Assembly (NCBI GenBank): GCA_021827245.1
Contig: JAKAWN010000282.1
Coordinates: forward strand, 1-9,129
DNA: 9,129 bases
Source of the DNA: Acidobacteriota bacterium
GTDB lineage: Bacteria > Acidobacteriota > Terriglobia > UBA7540
Direction of reading: 5' to 3'
A program made the translations under genes and the position numbers. Below the pieces are notes generated by a model that searched no databases, was not told the DNA's origin, and saw only the letters and a list, made by a program, of their open reading frames with translations. Of the stretch, positions 1 through 7,212 are shown piece after piece (the first letter of the stretch is position 1; the number at the start of each line of letters is the position of its first letter).

Positions 1-1086
1 ATTCGGCAGATTACGGAAAACAACTCCACAAAAGAAGTTTCAATGAAAGCCACGCTGCTTTCCGACAACAACGGGCCAATCTGGCAGGTGGGCGACGAGA
101 TCATCACCGGCATGCCGACCGACCATTACGTTTTCCCTTCCCTGCCGCCGGATCTTTACAGCAAGCCCACGCTGGTGTGGCTTGTCGATAACCGGTACGC
201 GGGCGAGCAGCGGATCGAGGCGGACTACATAACCAATTCGGTGAACTGGACCGCCGATTACGTTCTCACCTTGCCGGCTGAAGCCTCGGTGGCGGAACTG
301 AGCTCGTGGGTGACCATTACCAACAGCAGCGGCATCGGCTTCGACAATACTCAACTTCAATTGGTGGCAGGACAGGTGCAACTGCCGGGGACAGCCCCGC
401 GGCCAATGTTCCGGGCACAGGCCATGGTCGCTGGGGGAGTAGCAGCTCCGGGAATCGCGCAGGAGCCGCTTTCTGAATATCACCTGTACACCATCGAGCG
501 ACGCGTCACGCTGCCGAACGAGAGCAGTAAACAGATCGCCTTCCTGCACGCCAGCGGCATCAAGGTGCAAAAGACTTACGACATCAACGGACAGCAGTTC
601 TATTACTACAGCCCATTCCAGGGTGGGCGGCCTTGCAACCAGCCCGTCCAGGCTCATCTCAAATTCAAGAATTCTAAAGACAATTCGCTTGGCGTACCTT
701 TGCCTGCAGGCACCGTGCGGGTTTACGAGGCCGACTCAAAGGGCCAGTTGCAACTTGTGGGCGCGGAAAACATTGACCATACGCCAAAAGATGAAACGCT
801 GAATCTCTACATCGGAAACGCCTTCGACGTAACTGCGGAACGGAAGCAGACGGATTTTGAAACGCTGGGCAAGGACGTCTATGAATCTGCCTTCCAGGTC
901 ACAATTCGCAACCACAAGAAGCAGCCCATCACCGTGGAAGTCAACGAACCGATGGGCGGCGAATGGACCGTGCTGCAATCCAATTTCAAGTATGAGAAGA
1001 CTTCGGCCTTTTCAATCAGATTTACAGTGCCGGTTCCCGCGGAAGGCCAATCGGTTCTCACCTATCGCGTGCGAACACACCGGTAA
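1..1086 (+). CDS. DUF4139 domain-containing protein, C-terminal part (5' end outside window)
   Basis: The reading frame is open from base 1, so the first ATG at 43 is probably internal and 361 residues of a longer protein are visible. Numbering from base 1, a W-x-x-x-Y stretch (NWTADYVLTLP, about 83-93) is followed by a strand ending in W-V-T-I-T-N-S-S-G and then N-T-Q-L-Q-L-V-A-G. This matches the start of the DUF4139 beta-rich domain. A Y-H-L-Y-T-I-E-R-R-V-T-L-P segment and the closing part, with VRVYEADSKGQ, the conserved G-x-A-F-D-V and a final TYRVRTHR, also fit. Members usually carry an N-terminal DUF4140 domain and a signal peptide and are thought to be exported; that end is not visible here. 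The biochemical function is unknown. The next gene starts 66 bases downstream. The family call is from motif recognition; the exact start cannot be set. Confidence 0.85.
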   Translation: MRQITENNSTKEVSMKATLLSDNNGPIWQVGDEIITGMPTDHYVFPSLPPDLYSKPTLVWLVDNRYAGEQRIEADYITNSVNWTADYVLTLPAEASVAELSSWVTITNSSGIGFDNTQLQLVAGQVQLPGTAPRPMFRAQAMVAGGVAAPGIAQEPLSEYHLYTIERRVTLPNESSKQIAFLHASGIKVQKTYDINGQQFYYYSPFQGGRPCNQPVQAHLKFKNSKDNSLGVPLPAGTVRVYEADSKGQLQLVGAENIDHTPKDETLNLYIGNAFDVTAERKQTDFETLGKDVYESAFQVTIRNHKKQPITVEVNEPMGGEWTVLQSNFKYEKTSAFSIRFTVPVPAEGQSVLTYRVRTHR

Positions 1087-1139
1087 GACATTGGGTGAGC
1101 GACATTGCGCAAGGCTGCGGAAGACGGAAAACAGAGTCC

Positions 1140-1145
1140 AGGAGA
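1140..1145 (+). promoter_or_regulatory. Shine-Dalgarno fixing the acetyltransferase start
   Basis: AGGAGA lies seven bases before the ATG at 1153. This favours that ATG over the in-frame TTG at 1105, which would add 16 residues that do not look like part of the fold. It is the clearest ribosome-binding site in the window; most other genes here lack one. Confidence 0.7.
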
Positions 1146-1152
1146 CGCCAGG

Positions 1153-1584
1153 ATGCGGGTTCGAATTGCGAGAATTGCCGATGCCGACAACATTGCCGTT
1201 CTCTGCGGGCAGTTGGGCTATCCATCTTCTGCCGCCAGCGTGCGGCGGCGCCTCCGCAGCCTGGCTGGAAACCGCGACCATGCCGTCTGGGTAGCGGAAC
1301 TCGAAGGCGGTGCCGTGGTCGGCTGGATTCATGTCTTCGTCAAACAATTGCTTGAGAGCAACCGCGAAGCGGAGATCGGAGGTCTGGCCGTCGACGAAGC
1401 ATTCCGTGGCCAGGGAGCGGGAAAAGCCCTCGTCGAACGCGCCGAACGCTGGGCCAGGGCGAAACGCCTGAAGTCCGTCTACTTACGTTCGAACATCGTG
1501 CGCAAAGGCGCCCATCGCTTTTATCGGAGGCTGGGTTACGAGGTGATCAAGACGCAGCACGCTTTTCGCAAAATCGTCCGGTAA
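1153..1584 (+). CDS. GNAT family N-acetyltransferase
   Basis: A 143-residue single-domain protein, a typical length for a stand-alone GNAT enzyme that moves an acetyl group from acetyl-CoA to an amine. The N-terminal strand MRVRIARIADADNIAVL is the usual opening of the fold. Motif A is clear at about 75-100: EIGGLAVDEAFRGQGAG, with the acetyl-CoA pyrophosphate loop R85-G-Q-G-A-G90. Motif B follows at about 112-129, with S-N-I-V-R-K-G-A-H-R-F-Y and then R-L-G-Y. The SN...R..AH.FY..LGY pattern resembles the branch that contains aminoglycoside 6'-acetyltransferase-like proteins, but the substrate cannot be told from sequence. The start at 1153 was chosen for its Shine-Dalgarno. It lies 66 bases after the DUF4139 gene, possibly co-transcribed, and converges on queA. 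Confidence 0.88.
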   Translation: MRVRIARIADADNIAVLCGQLGYPSSAASVRRRLRSLAGNRDHAVWVAELEGGAVVGWIHVFVKQLLESNREAEIGGLAVDEAFRGQGAGKALVERAERWARAKRLKSVYLRSNIVRKGAHRFYRRLGYEVIKTQHAFRKIVR

Positions 1585-1603
1585 ACCGTGATGCCGCACC
1601 TTG

Positions 1604-1632
1604 GCAGAGACGCCGCGGCGAGGCGTCTCTAC
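1604..1632. repeat. GAGACGCC palindrome between convergent genes (possible dispersed repeat or bidirectional terminator)
   Basis: AGAGACGCC at 1606-1614 and its exact reverse complement GGCGTCTCT at 1622-1630 form nine-base arms around a seven-base loop (gcggcga). The core 1611-1620, CGCCGCGGCG, is itself a perfect palindrome, so alternative pairings exist. The element fills most of the 49-base gap between the acetyltransferase stop (1584) and the queA stop (1634). No T-run follows it on either strand, so it is not a canonical intrinsic terminator, though it could slow polymerase or protect both 3' ends. From memory, short palindromes with GTAGAGACGC-like ends are scattered in several soil-bacterial and cyanobacterial genomes; that link is unverified. 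Confidence 0.65.
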
Positions 1633-1633
1633 A

Positions 1634-2719
1634 TTACAGAATCAGCATGCAGTCGCCGTAGCTGTAAAACCGGTAACGCTCTCGAATGGCGTGCTGATAG
1701 GCATTGAGGATCAATTCGCGGCCGGCAAAAGCCGAAACCAGCATCAGCAGCGTCGATTTCGGAAGATGGAAATTGGTGAGCAGGCCGCGAATCACCTGAA
1801 AGCGAAATCCCGGCAGAATAAACAAATCGGTCTCTCCGCGGGCGGGGACAATCTTCCCTCCGTTCGCGAGCGCCACGGATTCAAGGGTTCGGACGCTGGT
1901 GGTGCCGACGGCGATGACGCGGCGGCCCTCCTGGAGAGCCTTGTTGATCGCCGCTGAGGTATCTTCGGAAATCTCGAATTGCTCAAAGTCCATTCTATGG
2001 TCTTCGACACGCTCGGTCTGGACCGGCCGGAACGTCCCGGGCCCCACGTGCAGGGTGATTTCACAGGTTTCGACTTTCCGCTCCTGCAAAGCATCAAAGA
2101 CGCGCTGGGTAAAGTGAAAGCCAGCCGTGGGCGCTGCGACGGCGCCGCGCACCTTGGCATAAACCGTTTGGTATGTTTCACGGTCCGTCGGATCGTCGGG
2201 GCGGGCCACATAGGGAGGCAGCGGAACGTGTCCCAGGCGGTCAATCGCGGCTTGGACATTGCCTTCGCGCGCCCGAAGAAGGACCTTGCGCATACCCAAT
2301 TCACCCCGCCCCAGGACTTCCGCCTCAAGTTCACCGTCGCCAAAAACCAGCACCTCGCCGGTGCGAATCTTACGCCCAGGATGCACCAGCCCGTGCCACA
2401 CGTCACCCGATTCGTTGCGGGTAAGCAGCAGTTCGACCTCGGCGGTCAGATATTCACGCGCGGCGGGGTTGTGCTTGCCGATTGGCTGCGACCTGGTCCC
2501 TCGTCGCCGCCCAAGCAGGCGCGCGGGAAATACTCTGGTATTGTTCAAAACCAGCAGGTCGCCCGGAACAAGGATCTCAGGAAGCGCACGAAATGTTGAA
2601 TCGGCAAGCGACTTTGCGGTTCGATCCAGAACCAGCATTCGCGAGGCGTCGCGCTCGCTCAAGGGCCGCTGAGCAATCATTCCCTTCGGCAGTTCGTAAT
2701 CAAATTCTTCAAGTCGCAT
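1634..2719 (-). CDS. queA: S-adenosylmethionine:tRNA ribosyltransferase-isomerase QueA
   Basis: QueA moves and isomerises the ribosyl part of S-adenosylmethionine onto preQ1 at the wobble base of tRNAs for Asp, Asn, His and Tyr, giving epoxyqueuosine. It is a soluble cytoplasmic enzyme. The 361 residues carry the family landmarks in order: MRLEEFDYELPKGMIAQRP at the start, LNNTRVFPARL (58-68), GAVAAPTAGFHFT (192-204), LHVGPGTFRPV (223-233), EDHRMDFE (239-246), VGTTSVRTLES (271-281), ETDLFILPG (296-304), LLTNFHLPKSTLLMLVSAFAG (313-333) and YSYGDCMLI near the end. An extra basic stretch at about 71-92 separates the RLLGRR strand from the VELLL strand, explaining why it is slightly longer than the E. 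coli protein. The start is secure because the N-terminal motif begins at once. No Shine-Dalgarno is visible; a TAAAAT box lies nine bases before the ATG. No other queuosine gene is adjacent. Confidence 0.97.
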   Translation of the reverse strand: MRLEEFDYELPKGMIAQRPLSERDASRMLVLDRTAKSLADSTFRALPEILVPGDLLVLNNTRVFPARLLGRRRGTRSQPIGKHNPAAREYLTAEVELLLTRNESGDVWHGLVHPGRKIRTGEVLVFGDGELEAEVLGRGELGMRKVLLRAREGNVQAAIDRLGHVPLPPYVARPDDPTDRETYQTVYAKVRGAVAAPTAGFHFTQRVFDALQERKVETCEITLHVGPGTFRPVQTERVEDHRMDFEQFEISEDTSAAINKALQEGRRVIAVGTTSVRTLESVALANGGKIVPARGETDLFILPGFRFQVIRGLLTNFHLPKSTLLMLVSAFAGRELILNAYQHAIRERYRFYSYGDCMLIL

Positions 2720-2728
2720 TCAGAAGTC

Positions 2729-2734
2729 ATTTTA
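2729..2734 (-). promoter_or_regulatory. Candidate -10 box (TAAAAT) for queA, very short or no leader
   Basis: On the minus strand TAAAAT is followed by nine bases and then the queA ATG. If used as a -10 element, the transcript would start only two or three bases before the start codon. No convincing -35 is seen (CTGAAA lies 20 bases upstream, too far). Prediction by eye only. Confidence 0.35.
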
Positions 2735-2799
2735 CGCTAAACCCAAGGGCGGTTTTTCAGGACTGGGCACGCCGCCCGGCCCCGCCGCACATGGTGTGG

Positions 2800-2805
2800 T
2801 AAAGT
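2800..2805 (+). promoter_or_regulatory. Candidate -10 box (TAAAGT) for the rRNA methyltransferase gene, leaderless-type spacing
   Basis: TAAAGT ends six bases before the ATG at 2812, in an otherwise GC-rich stretch (2761-2790). There is no purine-rich Shine-Dalgarno in the gap and an in-frame TAA at 2800 rules out an upstream start. If it is a -10 element, transcription would begin at about the A of the ATG. No -35 is recognisable. Confidence 0.35.
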
Positions 2806-2811
2806 CAGTTC

Positions 2812-3978
2812 ATGCCTTCCGCAACTGTAACTGTGTCCGTACGCGGCATTGAAAGAATTCTCTCCGGGCATCCTTGGATTTATCGAAGCGATGTCTCAGC
2901 GCCGCCAGATGTCGAGCCGGGAGCCATTGTGAGCGTCCAAGACCCGCGCAAGCGGTTTTTCGGGCAGGCCCTTTACAGCAGCAGTTCGCAAATCACCCTG
3001 CGTCTCCTGACCCGCGAAAAGCGCCCGTTCGACAGGGCCTTTCTTGCTGAGCGCATTCAGGAGGCGGCAGCCTTTCGGCAACAGATCGTCCGGGAGTCGG
3101 AAGCCTACCGGGTGGTCGCCTCTGAAGGCGACCTGCTGCCGTCTCTGGTGATCGATCGCTATGGAGAATACTTCGTTGTACAGACCCTCAGCCAGGGGAT
3201 GGAAAAGCTGAAGCCCGTGATCGTGGAAATTCTTCAGGAACTGTCTTCGCCCCGCGGCATCATGGAGCGGAATGACGCCGCCGTACGCTCGCTTGAAGGT
3301 ATGGAACTGACAAAGGGCGTGCTGGCGGGCGAACCAGCCAGGGAAGTTGTCGTGACGATGAATGGCCGCCGATTTGCCTTCGACCTGCTCGAAGGGCAGA
3401 AGACGGGAGGTTTTCTGGACCAGCGGGAAAACCAGAAGGCCGCCGAAAGCTACGCCCGCGGACGGGCGCTTGATTGCTTCACTTATGCCGGCGGATTTGC
3501 CGTGACCATCAGCCCGCGTTGCGACTCCGTGCTGGCCATCGATTCATCTGAAGACGCCCTGAACATAGCCCGGCGCAATGCAGAACTGAACGGCGCATCG
3601 AACATCGAGTGGAAACAAGCGAATTGTTTTGACTACCTGAAGGCGGCAGACCAGGCCGGAGAGCGGTTTGATATTCTCGTGCTTGACCCACCGGCGTTTG
3701 CCCGGCAACGATCGAGTCTCGATTCTGCACTGCGCGGCTACAAAGAACTCAACTTGCGTGCCTTGAAGATCCTGAATGCCGGAGGCTATCTCATCACGTG
3801 CAGTTGCTCGTATCACGTGACGGAGCCGGATTTTCTTGAAGCGATCGCCAGCGCCGCCGTAGATGCACGGCGGACTGTAACGGTGGTCGAGCGCCGGACC
3901 CAGGCGCGCGATCATCCCATCCTCCTGACAGTGCCGGAGACCCATTACCTGAAATGCCTGATTTTGCGCGTGTTGTGA
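2812..3978 (+). CDS. rlmI: Class I SAM-dependent 23S rRNA (cytosine-5) methyltransferase, RlmI-like
   Basis: The E. coli relative RlmI makes m5C at position 1962 of 23S rRNA, and this 388-residue protein has the same three-part build. An N-terminal PUA RNA-binding domain (about 1-75) has HPWIYRSDV and VSVQDPRKRFFGQALYSSSSQITLRLL. A middle domain (about 75-190) contains SEGDLLPSLVIDRYGEYFVVQ and IMERND. The catalytic Rossmann domain opens with the family signature GQKTGGFLDQRENQ from residue 195. Motif I is DCFTYAGGFAV from 221; the SAM-ribose acidic residue is in LAIDSS; motif IV is LDPPAF with D292-P-P; motif VI is T-C-S-C332-S, where a cysteine of the SCS type is the expected nucleophile. 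It is transcribed divergently from queA. Exact target position is inferred by homology; close paralogues acting on other cytosines cannot be excluded. Confidence 0.9.
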   Translation: MPSATVTVSVRGIERILSGHPWIYRSDVSAPPDVEPGAIVSVQDPRKRFFGQALYSSSSQITLRLLTREKRPFDRAFLAERIQEAAAFRQQIVRESEAYRVVASEGDLLPSLVIDRYGEYFVVQTLSQGMEKLKPVIVEILQELSSPRGIMERNDAAVRSLEGMELTKGVLAGEPAREVVVTMNGRRFAFDLLEGQKTGGFLDQRENQKAAESYARGRALDCFTYAGGFAVTISPRCDSVLAIDSSEDALNIARRNAELNGASNIEWKQANCFDYLKAADQAGERFDILVLDPPAFARQRSSLDSALRGYKELNLRALKILNAGGYLITCSCSYHVTEPDFLEAIASAAVDARRTVTVVERRTQARDHPILLTVPETHYLKCLILRVL

Positions 3979-4005
3979 CCTGCGCTAAGCGGCTTCGATT
4001 TCGAG

Positions 4006-4011
4006 TAGAAT
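4006..4011 (+). promoter_or_regulatory. Candidate -10 box (TAGAAT) for the secreted beta-sandwich protein gene, leaderless-type spacing
   Basis: TAGAAT ends seven bases before the GTG at 4019, in the 40-base gap after the rRNA methyltransferase gene. No Shine-Dalgarno lies between. The placement matches the boxes before queA and rlmI. No -35 is recognisable at the expected distance. Confidence 0.35.
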
Positions 4012-4018
4012 ACAAGCT

Positions 4019-5194
4019 GTGAGTGGAATTAAAAGCCTGGCGGCGCTCCTGTTTCTCCTGCCCGTGTGCGCAATTCCGGGCCGCGGTGAAGATCTCAAGC
4101 TCCTGATCTCGGTGCAGCAGCAGAACATCGTTGCGCCAAATCCGGTGCGGGCGACATTGCACTTCCACAATTCCGGGCAGCAAACCATGTGGCTCTATTC
4201 GCCTGTGCGGAGCGAGTTGCCGGCCATCCAGAATTACGCGCTCCCGGCTTCCATCGGAGGGCGGAGCTCCGAGCCGACCTATAGTGGATCAACCCTGAAA
4301 GTCCAGCTCGAACCCATAGCATCTTCTGGAAGCGGCAAGGCGCAAGAAGAGGGCCGCGGATTCGCGCTCTCTCCCGACGGTCTTCCCTTCCCGAGGCTGA
4401 TACGGCTTGCGCCTGGAGATGACTACAGCGAGAGAGTCACGATTCACGTCACGCCCGCGCAGACGCAAACCGGCGGCAATCACGCTGAGTGGGGCCAATA
4501 CAGGTTTTCCGTGATTTACTCCGCACATTATCCAAATGCAGGAATCCTGGCGCGCGATATCAACGCCAACCTGTGGCAGGGTCAGGTGAGCACCAATTCC
4601 GCCACACTGAATTTGCAGCCTTCAACGGCGCACGGGTCGATTGCTGGAACCGTATTCGGTTCTATCGGACGACCGTTCACCGGCGCGCTGGTGACCCTTA
4701 GCGACAACAACGAGAACGACCTTGACCAGGCGTATTCCGACGTCGACGGCCGATTTTCATTCACAGATCTTCCCTCTGGCCGTTACTGGCTGACCGTGCG
4801 GGAGCCCGGCTCCGATCACGATACGTCCGTGTTCCGCGAGGTTGATGTCAACCAGGCGGGCTCACCCGCGAAGCCCGAGATCATGCTGCTCCCCGTGCAA
4901 GCCAACAAGCCTGATCGGATATTGCACAAGCCTGTCCTTTTTCATATTGTCGATACCAAGGGGCATCCTCTTGCGAAGGTGAGGCTTGCGATTCTGAAGA
5001 CAACAGACGAAGTCATCCAAAATGTCAAAGCCGTGACCGGCCAGGACGGATTTGCGGCAGCAGACTTGATTCCTGGCCTGAATCTGGTCACACTCCAGAT
5101 GCACGGCTGCAAGAGAAAAGAAAATCGACAAGCTGATGTGGCGCGCGGTCCGGGGGTGGACGGATTTAAGTACGTTTACGAATGCGCCAAGTAA
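4019..5194 (+). CDS. Secreted carboxypeptidase-regulatory-like domain protein of unknown function
   Basis: A 391-residue protein starting at GTG. Residues 1-23 form a signal peptide: a lysine at position 5, a hydrophobic core AALLFLLPVC, and a plausible signal peptidase I site after GRG. The cysteine at 17 does not sit in a good lipobox. After an N-terminal beta-rich part, LKLLISVQQQNIVAPNPVRATLHFHNSG looks like an Ig-like strand pattern. Residues about 203-262 match the carboxypeptidase regulatory-like fold: GSIAGTVFGSIGRPFTGALVTL, then YSDVDGRFSFTDLPSGRYWLTV. A second repeat-like unit follows at about 304-360 (HIVDTKGHPLAKVRLAIL ... GQDGFAAADLIPGLNLVTLQM), ending with two cysteines that could pair. 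Such domains are common in secreted proteins of soil bacteria, where they act as spacers or binding modules; no catalytic motif is visible. Its link to the glycan genes that follow 65 bases later is unproven. Confidence 0.82.
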   Translation: MSGIKSLAALLFLLPVCAIPGRGEDLKLLISVQQQNIVAPNPVRATLHFHNSGQQTMWLYSPVRSELPAIQNYALPASIGGRSSEPTYSGSTLKVQLEPIASSGSGKAQEEGRGFALSPDGLPFPRLIRLAPGDDYSERVTIHVTPAQTQTGGNHAEWGQYRFSVIYSAHYPNAGILARDINANLWQGQVSTNSATLNLQPSTAHGSIAGTVFGSIGRPFTGALVTLSDNNENDLDQAYSDVDGRFSFTDLPSGRYWLTVREPGSDHDTSVFREVDVNQAGSPAKPEIMLLPVQANKPDRILHKPVLFHIVDTKGHPLAKVRLAILKTTDEVIQNVKAVTGQDGFAAADLIPGLNLVTLQMHGCKRKENRQADVARGPGVDGFKYVYECAK

Positions 5195-5259
5195 TGCCGC
5201 TTCCTCACTCACGCGGGCGCATGGAATATGTCCTTCCACAGTCGAAGACGTAGAACACG

Positions 5260-6303
5260 ATGGGAGAAAATGGTGCAAAGGCCGGCGCGCCGGGTCTGGA
5301 AGTGAAATTCACTGTTATTGTCTGCACTTACAATTACGCGCACCTGCTTCCCGATGCCTTGCGAACGCTTCAGGCACAGACGTTTCGGGATTTTGAACTG
5401 CTGATTGTTGACGACGGCTCGACCGACAATACTGAAGAGGTGGTGCGGCGGTTTTCCTCAAAGTTCCGAAATTGCGTGTACCTGAAGAAATCGCACAGCG
5501 GCTTGCCCGACACGAGGAACGTTGCCGTGAGGGAAGCAAAAGGCACGCATCTGGCTTTTCTGGACGCTGACGATCTCTGGTCACCGCGTTATCTGGAAAT
5601 CGTCCACAGGAAGCTTGAATCCAACCCGGAAGCAGAGCTGGTGGTCTGCAACGGTCTGAGGATTCTCGGCAACGGCATGGTTCTGGGCTCAGTTTTCCGG
5701 CCGAATCTGCCACCCCTCGAATGGCCTGTAGTTTCCACCGGCAATCTCTTCTACCTGTGCAATGACTTCCTGCCTTCCGGAATGGTCTTCCGCAAATCTC
5801 TCTACGAACGCATCGGCGGCTTCGATACTCGTTTTGATCAGGGCCTGGGCGACGATACCGATTGGGTGATCCGGGCTGTCGCCGCCGGAGCCTATTGCGT
5901 TCGCCTTGACCAGAAGCTATTTCTATATCGCTTTCACGGCCGAAACCTGACGAGCAATCCCCTGCTCATCGTCGATCCATGGCTCACCATTTACGACGAG
6001 AAAGTCAAGGGCAGCCGTCTGGGCCCGGAATTCGAACGCAACGCCCGATATTTCACCCGCGACTACGTTCTGCGGCTTCTGGGGATTTGCTCTCCCTCGA
6101 GGGGGCGCGCGCTGCTCGCCCGCACCCTCGAAACGCTCCCGGGAGACGTCGTGCTCCGATGTGCCTATGTCTCGACGTATCTGGGATCGATCCAGGCACT
6201 GAAGGTCTTGAAATGGGGAAAACACCTGATCCAAAAAACTGTCCCTGGAAGGCAACGCATTGATTTGAGCGCGCCGCCGGAAACAATGTTCGAGGCCGTC
6301 TGA
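5260..6303 (+). CDS. Glycosyltransferase family 2 (GT-A fold)
   Basis: A 347-residue cytoplasmic sugar transferase that would use a nucleotide-sugar donor. The fold opens at FTVIVCTYNYAHLLPDALRTL (about 17-37). The nucleotide-binding aspartates are in VDDGSTD (D51-D52-G). The SHSGLPDTRNVAVREAKGTHLAFLDADDLW segment carries the metal-binding D-x-D (D102-A-D104). The likely catalytic-base region is GLGDDTDWVIRA (D198-D199-T-D201-W), the counterpart of the ED motif. No membrane segment is obvious, so it is probably soluble or peripheral. The ATG at 5260 has no clear Shine-Dalgarno; about 15 residues precede the first strand, and an in-frame GTG at codon 15 is an alternative start. It is the first of three closely spaced genes likely to act on one glycan; donor and acceptor cannot be inferred. 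Confidence 0.93.
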   Translation: MGENGAKAGAPGLEVKFTVIVCTYNYAHLLPDALRTLQAQTFRDFELLIVDDGSTDNTEEVVRRFSSKFRNCVYLKKSHSGLPDTRNVAVREAKGTHLAFLDADDLWSPRYLEIVHRKLESNPEAELVVCNGLRILGNGMVLGSVFRPNLPPLEWPVVSTGNLFYLCNDFLPSGMVFRKSLYERIGGFDTRFDQGLGDDTDWVIRAVAAGAYCVRLDQKLFLYRFHGRNLTSNPLLIVDPWLTIYDEKVKGSRLGPEFERNARYFTRDYVLRLLGICSPSRGRALLARTLETLPGDVVLRCAYVSTYLGSIQALKVLKWGKHLIQKTVPGRQRIDLSAPPETMFEAV

Positions 6304-6373
6304 TTCCCGCCGGGTGGATGCTGCAAAGAGGGCCGGAGCGCCAGGACACGATGGTCAACCAGGAACCCGGCAG

Positions 6374-6392
6374 ACACAACTTCCTGTTGTGT
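6374..6392 (+). other. Hairpin just before the methyltransferase start
   Basis: ACACAAC (6374-6380) and GTTGTGT (6386-6392) are perfect seven-base arms with a five-base loop, ending two bases before the ATG at 6395. It sits where a ribosome-binding site would be expected and has no following T-run. It could modulate translation of the second gene or be chance. Confidence 0.4.
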
Positions 6393-6394
6393 TC

Positions 6395-7198
6395 ATGCGC
6401 AGACTCGGGCATGCTCACTTCCTGAAGCTTCAGCGTGTCCAGTGGTTTTCCAGGTATATGTTCAAAGCACGTCCGGCTGATAACAAACAGCAGCTTCAGA
6501 ACGAGATGCGCTCAAAGTGGGAGGGCCGGGCACGTGGCCGGTGGAGACGGAATATCTGGGCGGAAGCCGGGGATTCCGAAGAACTCTTCCGAGCTTACGG
6601 AGAACGCGATTACAAAAGATATATAGGCGCATTTCTCTCAACCATGGGAATCGACCCGGCACAACTTGTTGCGCTTGAGGTTGGATGTGGGGCCGGCCGA
6701 GTCTCTGAGTTCATTGCGCACGATTTTCACGGGCTTCTGGCAGTCGACGTGTCCAGAGAGATCCTGAGGATCGCGCGTAAAAGAGTTCCAGCAGGCAACG
6801 TGCTCTGGCTGTGCAACGACGGGATGGGCCTGAAGCCGGTTGCCGATAACTCTGTGGATTTCATTTTCTCGCTGAGTGTTTTCCAGCAAATCCCGGATGC
6901 TGAGACCATTGCCGGTTATGTGGAAGAAGCGGGACGAACCCTCAAGCCGGGCGGGTGGCTTGTTTTTCAGGTAATGAACCACCCGCATTTATCCCTTGGA
7001 CGGTGGAAGGGAACGCTTTTTATTTCCGCCAGGTTTCACGTCCCACGGATCAGGATTTACAGGCCGGATCCAATCGACGCCGGCCCAATGCGGCTGGGGA
7101 TCATTCTCAAGACCTGCGAAAAATCACGGCTCGAAGTTGTGCGTATCCTTCATCGTTTTACTCAAAACACCTGGATCTGGGCTCGCAAGAAGCCTTGA
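6395..7198 (+). CDS. Class I SAM-dependent methyltransferase (Methyltransf_11/25 type)
   Basis: A 267-residue protein from this start. The SAM-binding motif I is LEVGCGAGRVSEFI (E95-x-G97-C-G99-x-G101), followed by the acidic residue of motif II in LLAVDVS (D118). A DNSVDFIFSLSVFQQIPD segment is motif IV, and LKPGGWLVFQV (from 183) is the usual post-motif strand. The preceding MRSKWEGRARGRWRRNIW patch resembles the N-terminal helix of small-molecule and glycan-pathway methyltransferases. The start is uncertain. A GTG at 6314 would add 27 residues whose codons have low GC at third positions and look non-coding; ATGs at 6458 and 6506 are also possible. Its position between a sugar transferase and a polysaccharide deacetylase, only 14 bases before the latter, suggests it methylates a sugar, sugar nucleotide or lipid-linked intermediate, but nothing in the sequence identifies the substrate. 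Confidence 0.85.
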   Translation: MRRLGHAHFLKLQRVQWFSRYMFKARPADNKQQLQNEMRSKWEGRARGRWRRNIWAEAGDSEELFRAYGERDYKRYIGAFLSTMGIDPAQLVALEVGCGAGRVSEFIAHDFHGLLAVDVSREILRIARKRVPAGNVLWLCNDGMGLKPVADNSVDFIFSLSVFQQIPDAETIAGYVEEAGRTLKPGGWLVFQVMNHPHLSLGRWKGTLFISARFHVPRIRIYRPDPIDAGPMRLGIILKTCEKSRLEVVRILHRFTQNTWIWARKKP

Positions 7199-7212
7199 CC
7201 AGCGGCGGGAAA

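Noticed and set aside
40..657. 205-residue minus-strand frame
   Set aside because: Antisense to the DUF4139 gene, which has recognisable family motifs; the minus-strand translation has no known motif.
1105..1152. TTG start for the acetyltransferase
   Set aside because: AGGAGA at 1140-1145 is placed correctly for ATG 1153, and the extra 16 residues do not resemble the GNAT fold.
1979..2599. 206-residue plus-strand frame and other plus-strand frames across 1601-2802
   Set aside because: They lie antisense to queA, whose family motifs cover the whole minus-strand frame; the translations show no recognisable motif.
5195..5259. TGGAA...TTCCA inverted repeat before the GT2 gene
   Set aside because: Arms are only five bases with a seven-base loop and no T-run; expected by chance.
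6955..7212. N-terminal extension of the deacetylase frame back to 6955
   Set aside because: These 86 codons overlap the C-terminal part of the methyltransferase; the membrane anchor typical of this type of enzyme begins right after ATG 7213.
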